Positions 51,401 to 62,300 of a DNA stretch of 64,000 nucleotides are shown in pieces. The position numbers and the translations under genes were made by a program. This DNA is from Sphagnum compactum. Lineage: Eukaryota > Bryophyta > Sphagnopsida > Sphagnales. Location of the stretch: NCBI GenBank assembly GCA_965153455.1, contig OZ234503.1:8586157-8650156 (forward strand), in the 5' to 3' direction. Below the pieces are notes generated by a model. That model ran no database searches, was not told the origin of the DNA, and saw only the letters and a list, made by a program, of their open reading frames with translations. Every line of letters begins with the position of its first letter. Position 1 is the stretch's first letter.

Positions 51401-52621
51401 CCTGACTAGACATAAGGTCTTTCAGGAGAGATGATCTGATTGAAAACTGGAAACATATAGTGTTTCTTGTGAACAAAGAAATTGCTACTACTGGAGTTTA
51501 CATATGTAAGAACAGAAAAACGCTGGAACCCTATTCAGTTAATTGGGCATGAAGGCTTTCAGGAGAGTTGATCTAATTGAAAACTGAAGAACTGTAATGT
51601 TTCTTGGAAACAAAGACAAAGCTATTACTACTAGAGTCTACATATGAAATAACAGAAGAATGATGGAACCCTATGGGAGTAACTGGAATAGACCCGAGAG
51701 AAGGGAGGACAAGCAGGAACACTTCCAAGACTATGAGGCATGGATTGGATCTTCAGATTTCATGATACCAAGGATTTTTTATTTTCCTTCATCAGAGTAG
51801 CTTGAGGATCCAAGACTCTCTTCTAGCCTACATACAAATCTGTTAGCACCTCTTTCTATAGATTCGTGGCAGTAATCAAAGTATAGTTCACTATGCTGAT
51901 GACCAACAACCCACATGACATTCCTCCAATTCTCAGTACCAAACTCTTTGAATTGGCAACTTAACTTGCACATCCTCTTGGACAAAGGCTAAATGTGCAC
52001 TTTGACGCAAAAATTCTCCAGTTTCAATACTTTTTGGTTTCATTATCGTTTGGTTGCAGGAAGTTCATCAGTAAAAACTCAGAACTCCAAGAATCTAAGA
52101 GCCAATTTCAGGCAGCCTAGAAAGTCCGACAACCATCTTGCATGATTGCTTTACATTACATCTCTTGAGGTTCTGAAATGCTTACAAAGTGGAATGAATC
52201 GACGAAAGAATTTTTTCAAACGATTCGATTTGTGAAGCCGGCAAGACCTGCGCCATCGACTTCACTTCTTTCAATATTCCGTAATTCTCCACCTCTCCCA
52301 ACACCTGCAACCATCCCTCGTGTCTCCCTTCTTCACTTTCTTGGTCCTCCAAACAATTAGTCTTTAGCAAAACATCACATTCTTCACAAATACTCGCGAC
52401 AAATTGCTCCCATCAAGTAGTTTCAAACAAGAGATGGACACCCTCGAAAATGGAGCTTCACAGTTCGCAAAAATGAGGACAACGCTTACAGGCAGTCTGT
52501 CCAGGATGGAAGCGGCATTAGAGAATTGCTTGAGAAGGCGGGATTGTAAATCCGACCAAGTAGCTAGATGACATCGCGCACGCCTGTACCGCTGTTCAAA
52601 CTTCTTGACCAGTCTCTCCAT
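48416..52621 (-). CDS. Homologue of Arabidopsis At5g43822 (uncharacterised small protein)
   Basis: Conserved plant protein of unknown function, probably alpha-helical. Exons found: 52621-52490 (44 residues, MERLVKKFEQRYRRARCHLA, then SNAASILDRLP); 52304-52186 (VENYGILKEV and ASQIESFEKILSSI); 50068-49895 (LEKLWCDGTQLLK, QAQQWLGAQPSLNDCIDGLH); 48608-48555 (SRIHNLIIGSSLNSFQI); 48454-48416 (HIFDVIAAGDVW, stop). Spacing of the conserved words matches the family as I remember it. The 49895 end is in phase 2 and the 48608 start in phase 0, so one exon (family YLLK...SAL segment) is missing from my model between 48609 and 49894. Exons 1-3 join in consistent phase with good GTAAG donors. Introns of 1.0-2.1 kb hold no recognised gene. 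The two last exons are short and less certain. Confidence 0.7.
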
Positions 52622-53145
52622 TTCTCTCTTCTCTCTCTCTCCAAATATCGCAGCTCGCTATCAAGTACATGAATTTTGAGATCCAAGACATAGGTTCTGT
52701 CCGACAGCAGCAGTCTACAAACTTCGATATCGGCCACTGCTCGACATAGAATGCATCGAGCGCCGACGTTGGAAAAAGCCTTCAGATAAGAAAGTGCTAC
52801 AAGGATTATGAATGCCGCGCTTTAGGGTCTTGGATCTACTAGGGTTTCGGATTGGGGAGATCAGTGCTCGCATTCCTCCCATTCTTGTTGTTTGATTCGG
52901 TGCTCGGAAAGGTCCGCTGATTGGAGCCTGCTCTGTTCTCAAGTGCAGTCCTCACCTCTGGTACCTTCTTCCCTCAGCATCCTTTCCTGCTCTGTATCGT
53001 CTCCTCTTTTATCTCTCTACTACACACCACCATGTGCTCTGCTTGCAAGTAACATGGCAACATGCATCGGTAATAAAGCCGTGCAAGATGATAATAGTCG
53101 GCATCGAGGCAGGAGCTGTAAGTAGTTTTAGACAATACAGCTACA
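52622..53145. promoter_or_regulatory. Divergent promoter region between two genes
   Basis: About 520 bp separate the start codons of the At5g43822-like gene (-) and a small candidate gene (+). The DNA is GC-richer than the spacers, with CT-rich leaders on both sides. On the plus side two upstream reading frames precede the candidate start: a 6-codon one (MCSACK, near 53032) and a 23-codon one (53054-53125). Confidence 0.45.
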
Positions 53146-53445
53146 ATGGTGGTTCCTAGATCGCTCGGGAACTCGGGGGCGTTACAATGGCGGCATTCTT
53201 CTTCTAGTCAAGAAATGCAAAATGACGTAGAGGGGGGGAAAGGGGATAATATCCAGGGGATGTGCACAGATGACTCTGGTGGTTCAGAATCGGGGAACGG
53301 CTTTGTTGAGAGATCATTCTTGCATGGTAAGTTGTCTGCTTGGCCTTTGACTTGCCGCCATCTCTGTGCCTCTCACGTTCATTGCTAATGGCTTCTATGA
53401 TTTAACTAATGCTTTACAGAAACACTTTACCTTAGAGGTCCATGA
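53146..53445 (+). CDS. Hypothetical 68-residue protein, two exons
   Basis: Candidate small gene, family not recognised. Exon 1 is 53146-53326 and exon 2 53420-53445; the 93-bp intron has a GTAAGT donor, a TTAACTAAT branch-like word and a TTTACAG acceptor. The first ATG stands in a good context (ACAATGG). The protein starts MVVPRSLGNSGALQWRHSSS, which resembles a mitochondrial presequence (Arg, Ser, no early acids). It continues with an acidic Gly/Ser-rich middle and ends SFLHETLYLRGP. Upstream reading frames in the leader and the short length leave doubt. It is divergent from the At5g43822-like gene and could share its promoter. Confidence 0.4.
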
Positions 53446-56400
53446 GGTTGAGATCGTGAGGTACAGACAAATTTGAACTACTGCAGCTGAATTCCTACAA
53501 TGAAGTACTCTGCAGGAAGAATCAGAAACGATACAACTTAGCATTCACCCTGAGGAGATCTGTCTGGGTTTTGTATACCTGGCCTGGAAAAACCATTTCT
53601 GTCTCAGGTTTTTAGGAGTTGAGGCCAGAGGATGCTTGCTCATATGGAGATGGCAGCATTTTACTTTTGTTGACATCACATGAAGGTTGCAATGCAGGTG
53701 CTGCAGATCCAAGAGTTTGAGTTCCACCAATGGAATGCCTATCTACTGTGGCCAGGAACTTGCATATTTGCAGAGTGGCTAATCAGTCACCTGAATTGAT
53801 CCAGAATGCTGAGCTGAATTCTGGAGCTTGGCAGGTTGATTGCTGCTGCCATCTCCATCAAGACAGATGGGCTTCTTCTGAGGACCTTGAACTTTGCAGC
53901 TTCACTGCCTGACATTCACTGGCAGTGGTAGAGTTCCGCAGTACCAGCACATGTTTTCAAGGTTTTGTTTTCTTGCTATGAACTGTCAGTATTTAGGAGG
54001 CAATGCAATAAGGTAGGGTCTTTATGGGAGATGGAGCGTAGCTGGTGCATTTTGCGACTACTGCAAATAGCCCCACAATCGAATGGCTTGGATCTGTCCA
54101 TCTCACCAAGCTTCACATTCCAAAATGTGAGCATTTGGATGAGCAGCATGGTACTTGTTTGCCTTACATTGTAGGAACTTGACAATTTCCTCCACATTCT
54201 ACAACTTTTGCCCTTGAGATTTGATATGCTCCTTCCACACCTATCTTTTCAATAACTTTTCAACCCCATCTACCTCCCATTTACCATGTCCTATTGCAAA
54301 AAAATTCCAAACCATCTCACATCCAATTGGTAAGTCATCAAAGATCAATGACAGACACTGAGAAATGAAATCCAAGCTCTTGTGAACTTGAACTACCCAT
54401 TGCTCGATACAAAGTGGAATTTCGGAGAACACCCATGATCTTGTAAATGACACCAATGCAGCCTGAAAACAGGCTCTACAAACAGTGTGTCATTCATTGT
54501 GTCATCTAACACATAGTAATGAACCTCCTTAATCATTGCAGGCTCATACCCCAAGGAATCCAAAAAGAGATTCTTTTTGTATGAAATGTGAACCAAAATA
54601 GAAACTTGAAAATTGTGCCAATGCCTGTGTTGTATCTCATTTTGGACCCTCGTAATATAGTTCTGGGAGAAATCAGTTCACATGAAATAATAGACCCTAT
54701 AGGCATGGACTCCATTAGCTCTTTGAACTGCACCTCTTCCCATATGGCCAAGAAATTGTGCACTATGAACATTTTCAGCCATCGCTAGATATAGTAGATC
54801 AACTTTTTGGGTGGTATTTGATCAAACTCTACCTTTGATGCTTTCTTTTTCTTTTCCCTCCTCAATGTGTCCTATGACCTCATGGCCTATGCTATGCCAC
54901 TGGATTAGTTCATCTAAACTGAGCTCAATTGGGCACAAAGGAAGTTTCTTCACCTTGTAGCAAGCACACTCACCCATAATACAAGCTCTTTGATGCCATT
55001 CAACATTTGGCTCAAGTTCTCACAAAGAACGGACATCCACAAAGTTGTAAGGCCGCTAGAGGTCCAAAAAATTGCATGACAAATGTTGGGATGGGTGTCA
55101 TTTGCATTCATTACACAAATGTTAGTGCAAGAGCATGTGCAATCATTGTGTATCCCTCCCCCATCCACTCTCATGTCATTACAGCCTTGTAGTAGTTCTT
55201 TCAATTCTTGATGATACAAACAACAAAACATGTTCCAGTTTTTCAGCCATCTCAACCACCAAGGCTTGTGCAACACAAAACTGATGAACATGATATGGAC
55301 ATTTGGGTTCACAAGTTAAAAAGCCACGAAAAATTCCAACTTCCACGAACACACATTATCACCCACATGTTGGTCACTATAATTGAAAAACAATTGACTA
55401 TTTTTTTAAAAAGTAACAAAAACCAACATTGCTTATTTTAAAGACTAGATCATAGTTGAACACATTCCTAATGCATTGTATGGACAATTGCTTCAACATA
55501 AGCATAATTAGTTACATAAGCATATGATATAAAATCAATATTTGGACAACATGACCCTAAGCTTAGAGCCGCAATTTTTACAAGTTATGTTGAAGGGATA
55601 TGTATAGAAACCTACACACAAAATAAGGGTCCCAAGTAAATATTTATCCTGACCAAGATCATAGTCATAAGTTACTTGTACTTTCAACATACATAATCAA
55701 ATTTGCAAGTAACATAACAAGAGAAAACAACTTTTCACTTAGTTCAAACACTTCAAGTTATACACAATTCCTTCATGATTGACATCAAACATGAAAAAAC
55801 TTAGAATTAAATTGTCAAAATGGAAGGAAGATGGGTTAGAATAGGCCCACCAAGACATAAAGCTAACATTAGAACCATATGTAGCTCCTTTCATTTTAAT
55901 AACCTCTTTGCAAGTTTTGTCATTTTGCTTTAAACACATAAAAACCAACAAATAAATAAATAATAGTCTTGATTGCTCTAGTAAAAAATATTAATTAGCA
56001 ACATGTCCATAGTCATTTGTATGTGTTCACTTGCAAAATCAAAACTCCTATAAGATAAGATCAGTGGTCAAGTTAAACATTGTAGCATTCACAAGACTGA
56101 CAAGTTCTATGGAAAGGATTTGTGAATTATAGGATACACAAAATGTGGGTTTCACATAGGTAGCTATCCTGACCACGATCGAAGGCTTAAGTTTTCAATT
56201 TATGCCACATAGTCAAAATTGCAAGTAACATGCAACAAAAGAAACCAACCTGTCAAGTTTATACATTCATTAACCAAGGTACAATATTCCAACCAATGGG
56301 TCAGTTCATGTGAGAAAGAAAATTTTGCAACAAGTCCCTTTAGGTGAAATGTTTTTTCACAACCCTTAAGTCACTTAAGTGAATTTTTTTCGTGTCTAGT

Positions 56401-57190
56401 GGGGTAACTCTAATCACTTTCTTTTCGTTGTCAATGGTGGGTCACTTCACCCCAATGGGGATCAATTCAAGTGATTTTTTTTTCACCCCCGATGGGGGCC
56501 ACTTCAAGTTTTCGTTTTTCGTCACGAATGAGGGGTCATTTCAAGTGATTTTTTTTTCATCACCAATGGGGGGTCACTTCAAGTGACTTTTTTTTCACTC
56601 CAATGGGGGGTTGCTTCAAAGGATTTTTCACTCTCAAGGGTTTCAAATTTTCACTTTTTTAGTTCATAGGTTTTGACCTTTTCCCCCATTTTATTTGTTA
56701 GGGTCATAGGATTTTTCATTATTATGGCCGCCCAAGGTATTTTAGGGTTTTATAGGGTGACTACATAGGGTTCTATCATTGAGTTGTATTTTGTCTACAA
56801 CAATTAAATAAGTCTTGGTTAGAAATTGTGACCCATTAAAAGATAATGGGTTTCAAATAAGATTCATTTGATATCTTTGCAAACACATTTTTATGTTTTT
56901 AGTTTTATTGTGCCCAAGTAAAGTTCTTGTTTTGAAATCATTAGACTTTGATTTGGTAAAGTCCAAATGACAAAAATAGATGAACGCCCAATTCTTTTAG
57001 TGGAAGACATTGATCATACAATTTGTAATGTTGTTTTTGAATGTTTATGGCAATTCGTCAATTTCATCTACATCTCTTTCTAAATTTGTGGCTTTTTCAT
57101 ATCTTCATGCATATGCATTGATATTATGGGTACCACCACAATCACTGTCAACATTAGAGGAGGTTTGATCAAAACACATGTTAAGTTCAT
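53446..57190. other. Spacer, no gene recognised, one tandem repeat
   Basis: 53.45-54.2 kb has balanced composition and may be 3' UTR or further exons of the small plus-strand gene, but I see no conserved protein segment. 54.2-56.3 kb is AT-rich. A tandem repeat lies at 56.39-56.65 kb. Confidence 0.45.
56395..56645 (+). repeat. Tandem repeat of about 50-60 bp, roughly five copies
   Basis: Repeating theme CCAATGGGGGTCACTTCAAG followed by TGATTTTTTTTCAC with variable T runs. Copies are diverged, and the GGGGTCACTTCAAGTGA part contains the near-palindrome TCACTTCAAGTGA. Confidence 0.85.
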
Positions 57191-57229
57191 AAAAAAAGGT
57201 TGTGTTTTACATTTAGAATTTTTTTTGTG

Positions 57230-58596
57230 AACGCCAAAACAAATTATGACAAAGGAGATTTTGATTGGACGATTGAACTTTCCATAGCCACAAAAGTGAC
57301 AACCATTCCAACATTTGATCATCTTGTGAAATTGCATTTTCTACTAAAATACACCATTCATAGCTTTTCCCGCCACATACTCCAACCTTTTGTTACAATC
57401 ACCATTGTTTTTGTTGTTATTGGAGCGCATGGTGAGATTGATAACAAGTTTGAATTACTGGTTGCTGATGGGAGCAGTCCAGAAATCATTCAAATTGTAA
57501 GTTTTTGAAAATCAAGATTAAAAAAAAACATTGTTTTTAGTTTCTTCCAACTTGAACTTATGGTGCATTTGTTTGGTTGTAAGTGAGTTTTGTTACCTTG
57601 TTTTGTGTGGAGTTCCACAAATTGGCAAAACAATTTCGGAAAAGAATACCTACATTTTGCATCGTGAAAAATATTGCTTGTAGCAACAAAAGCAATGTGC
57701 ATTTGCTCATCATCGCTTCATCCATCATTGTTCTAGTGTTATTAACTTCATTGCAAAAAGAATTGAAAAAGGCTTTCAATCCCCATATCAAACTTGATAT
57801 GCCATAACCTATAAGGTTAGTCTCATTTTATTCTTTTTCATTGTACTTGAATATGTTAGGATTGATCTATTTTAATGAGGGCGAAGCTTTCTTCCCAAAG
57901 GAAGATGGTTTTCATGTAGAAGCAAACTCTCCAGCTTTATGACCAACCATTTCTTTAATAATCTTTAAACCAACAAAACCTTTTACGTTATAAATTTGTG
58001 CTAGCAACCAACAAATTGATCTTATATACAAGATTTACATGACCAAATTTTCCACTTTTTTTTTTTTTGCTTGAACAAGCAAGTTCGTTATAATTTTCTT
58101 ACATTTTGATTTGATCTTATTTAAAATATTCAACTTTCTAACACCTAATTTATTTTATTAGGTTGTTGGGTGTTTGACGGTCACAAATCCTTCCATTCTA
58201 CCTTATAAACAAGTTTGCTCCAAATGCAAACTCGGTGATATTTACCAATAGCCCTCTAACAGATTGTATTTATGCAATTTGTATAAAGTTGCTACATCAT
58301 GCGCTTTTGATATTCACATCAATACCACAATTGAGGTTGTTGATGGTCCACAATGCATTTTCCATGTCAAAACTCCTTGGTTGTTACCCTTGTTCAAACT
58401 CCAAGAAAACGATTTTATGGCAAAATATTTTAGTGAAAAAGTGTTTATGATCAAGTTCCTTGAAGTTTTGAAAGTTTTTGGTACTTTCCACTTGAGTCCA
58501 ATTGGGGAACTTGTTGGATACAATGAGAAATTCCAACCTCAAGAAGTTGTTGTAGAGGTTGTTAGAGAATTTGTTGGAGACCTTTTTTATGCTTGA
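57230..58596 (+). pseudogene. OB-fold (RPA1/MEIOB-like) gene remnant, tentative
   Basis: Three plus-strand segments look like parts of one protein. About 57230-57498: TITIVFVVIGAHGEID and ELLVADGSSPEIIQ, ending at a GTAAGT donor. About 57590-57812: VTLFCVEFHKLAKQFRKR, then IIASSIIVLVLLT. About 58163-58596: CSKCKLGDIY, then, past an in-frame stop, LCNLYKVATSCAFDIHINTT, NDFMAKYFSEKVFMIKFLEV and VREFVGDLFYA. The order (beta-rich segment, W/F...KLA...R segment, CxxC zinc segment, long strand/helix segment) resembles single-stranded-DNA-binding OB-fold proteins such as RPA1 or MEIOB. In-frame stops near 57805 and 58247 argue for a pseudogene. The family call rests on pattern only. Its closeness to a Helitron is notable because plant Helitrons often carry RPA-like genes. 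Confidence 0.35.
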
Positions 58597-59350
58597 ATTT
58601 TTTTGGGATTTTGCTTTTATAAATATATTTTGTATTTTGTATGTAGTTCATTGTTTTTGTATGTAGATAGGTTTTTACTACATACTGTAAGGCCACACCT
58701 TTGAAGTTTCAATGTGACCATATTTTTTCCTTATTGTTGACTTTATAGTTCATTTTTTACTTTTACCAAAAAAACAACAAAAACATCCACATTTTCAATA
58801 CCTATCACCATACTAACATATCGACGTCAACATACCACATATCATATACCAACATATCACATATCACATACCCACATGTCACATATTACATACCCACATA
58901 CCAACATATCACATACCACATTCCACATACCAACATACCACCATATACCTCATTCCATATTATCTTTATTATTTTGGGGGTTTTTTTTTGCCCCATTTTT
59001 TTTTTTGGCCAATATTCCATTATCTTGTCCAAAAACTATACCATTATTAGAATTCAAAAGTATTTTGTGAAATTGAAGTCTACAAATTAATGGCATTTTG
59101 GTGAATAGTGCATTTGGTAATATATCAACTAGTTAGTAGTGGGCCATTGCTCCTTTTTTTTCTCTTTATTTTTTTGTTTTTTCCTCAATGATTACTTAGC
59201 TAACATTGTGGACTAGGTTTTTTTTTCCTTTTTCCTTCAACATCTTCCCTTTTCTTTTTCTTGGTTTTGCTTCACACATTAGTTAATTAAACATTTAAGT
59301 AGTTTTCTAACCACTGATTTTAAACCTTATTTTGGGTTTGTCATTGTATT
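58597..59350. other. Spacer with ACATA-rich repeats
   Basis: 58800-58950 is a run of CACATAC/CATATC words (for example ACATACCAACATATCACAT). T-rich DNA follows. No gene recognised. Confidence 0.6.
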
Positions 59351-59353
59351 ATT

Positions 59354-62300
59354 TTGTTGAAAAACATTAATCTTCTCTCATTAATCAAATTACATAAACA
59401 CAAAAATATTCTAATTTTCCTTTTATTTTTTATTGACCTCATAATGAACATTGATTTTGTGCTTCATGGTCACCATCTTCAACGAATTCAAAAATATCCT
59501 TTTGTACATGGTGATTGTTTGTTTGATTTTTTAACATTTTTACTTCATTATTCCCAAACTTCACCTCAACTCTGAACTCAATGCATGACCCAATTTGCAC
59601 AATCCCTTCAACAACCCATTAACCCCCATTATTCAATAATTGATTGATATTCATTTCAATGTTTCTTTATTGTATGAAGATTATGGTATAAATTCTTTAC
59701 AAACCTATATTCAATAAATGAGCATAAGTGCCAATTTTAGAGGTTTATGGGATGATAATCGTGCCATATTTTGTTTGGCAAATTATTTACATAGGCCCAT
59801 CCATGTTTGGTAAAAAAACATTGTGTGATATGCTTTCGAGTGGGTGATGATTTCATAAGCAATAGCACATTACAATTACTTTATCATGATGACATGGTAA
59901 ATGCTAGAAATGGGCATTATGAACCAATCACTTTTTACAGTGCCTCATGGGAAGTAGACCAAAACATGTTACCACAAAAAAAAATACCAACCAACCAACA
60001 ACAATGTCCATTAAACAACGAAGTCAAAAACGGTCTTTATTTTTGTATGGAATTAATATGCACCCACAAAAACAAAAATTTGAAATATCACATGAAAATG
60101 TGATTGAAAAACCTAAACATCTCCATTTGAAACCCATGCATAATGAACAATTAGAAGATTTAATGACTACATTTCCATCTTCCACTTAAAAATATATAGC
60201 AAACAAATTTCTTATCAACAATTCCACCTTAGAATTAAGATTCATTCAAGTATATTCTTATTTATGTCACCTTCATAAAAAAATGTAAATCTTGTAAAAA
60301 CTATTAACTCTTGTTTAAACAACATAGAAACATCAACAAATGCAAATGTTGGCCTTAATGACATTCCACAAACACATTTTTTCGAACAACATTCACATGA
60401 AAATCCATAATTTGACATATTGACATGCAATAACCCTATGGAACCATTGCACATTGAACAACCATGTTCAACTATTAATGTTCATAATACATTGACTTCA
60501 AATATAATACATGAAAATATTTTGAAAACATTGGAAAATCCTTCACCATTGGAAAATCCTTCACCTCATCGTGATAAATATTTTCAACAATTATTGGATA
60601 CACCCATTTGTCCATGTGTGTGTTGTCATCAATTGTGCTTTTAAAAACAAACAAGAAAAATATTAAAATCCACGATTCAAAAATATTTTTTACATGTTCC
60701 ACCTCAAGAAAAAAATTCATTATTGTGTAAAAGTTGTTATTCTTTTTTTTTAATAAAAGTAAAACACCAAAGCTTTTAGTTCCTACAAATATTAGATTGA
60801 ACAATGACATAGATTACGCAAATATTAAATGAGTTAGAAGAACGAACAATATCACCTCATTTAACATTTGTTCAAATTTGGCAACTCCAAGGTTATGGCT
60901 AATATAACATAAAAGGAAATATTATAAATGTTCCATTCAATATCAATTCTACTTAATCGATATTGCCTCTTCTTCTTCATGATGAAACAACAATCGGTCT
61001 ATCATTAAAAAGATGAATTGAATATAAATCACCATATTTAACATGTAATGTGTGTTCGAACCTCATTATGTTTACATTACATGATCTTCTCAACACACCA
61101 TTATATGAAAATTATGGAATAATAATTCATCCACACTAGTTCGATATTTTCACATTATCAAAGCAAACTAATATCAATGTTTCTTGCAACATAGATGATG
61201 ATGAATCATGAAGATATATTTGAAGAGGAACAAGAAGACATATTAATAAATACAATGGCGCAAAACATATTATCTTTTGAACAAATATATGATTATTCTA
61301 AAAATGTTATAATTGTGGCACCATGCCCAGATTTCAAACCATTGGGCCTTTTTCAAGATCCCCATCATGAAGAATTGAACTTTCCTACATTGTTTTTTAG
61401 ACAACCTTGTAGCAACCAAGGAATAAAAATATCTTATCAAATGATTGTTCAATGGAACTCTTGCATAAAAATCATAATTTTGCCACACATATACCAAATT
61501 TGTTTTTAACGTTATTAAAGTATTGATTCATTCTATTATTTCATCATCTTGAGTGTGCGTACATAAAGGGAAACTCCTTGGACTTAAACTTCAAACATGT
61601 GATGTCATAAATAAACTAAAATTGGATGTTATTTTACATTCTGATTTAAGATCAAGATTACGTACTTCACTTGATTATCTAAGTCAATTAAGAAAAGATG
61701 TATTTGCAATGATTTGACAATTAGGTCCCCCAACATTTTTTGTTACATTTACTAGTGCTAAAAGTAAATGGCTTCCTTTATTAAAATGTTTATATGACTT
61801 AAATAGTAAAAAAATAGGACTTAACATTCCTTTTGACAAATTATAACCGAAACATATTGCAAATGTGATCCTATTACATGTGCATGATATTATGATTATC
61901 ATATGAAATTTTTTTATGCACTGTGTATGAAAGATAATTCCATTTTTGGGTATTTCTTAGATTTTTTCTTTGTTACAAAATTTCAAAGTCGTGGAAGTCA
62001 ACATGACCATGGACTTTTATGGGTTGTAAATACACCAATTTATGGTTTGGATTCAAACAATGCAATCGAAATTTTTGTGGACAAATATATATCATGTGAT
62101 AATAATAAACTAACACCCAATTTTCATGAAGTTCAAACACATCATCATAAAAAGACTTGTAAGAAGAAAAATCAAACCATTTGATGATTTAATTTTCCAT
62201 GGCCTCTTATGGAAAAAACAAAAATTCTTGAACCATTCCCAATGGAATATTTAACCCTTTCAAAAAGGGTTCATTTAGGTGAAATTAACAAAATAATTTT

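Noticed and set aside
53054-53125. Upstream frame MATCIGNKAVQ... as exon 1 of the small plus-strand gene
   Set aside because: Joining it in frame to 53146 would need an intron of about 23 bases, too short to splice; treated as a uORF.
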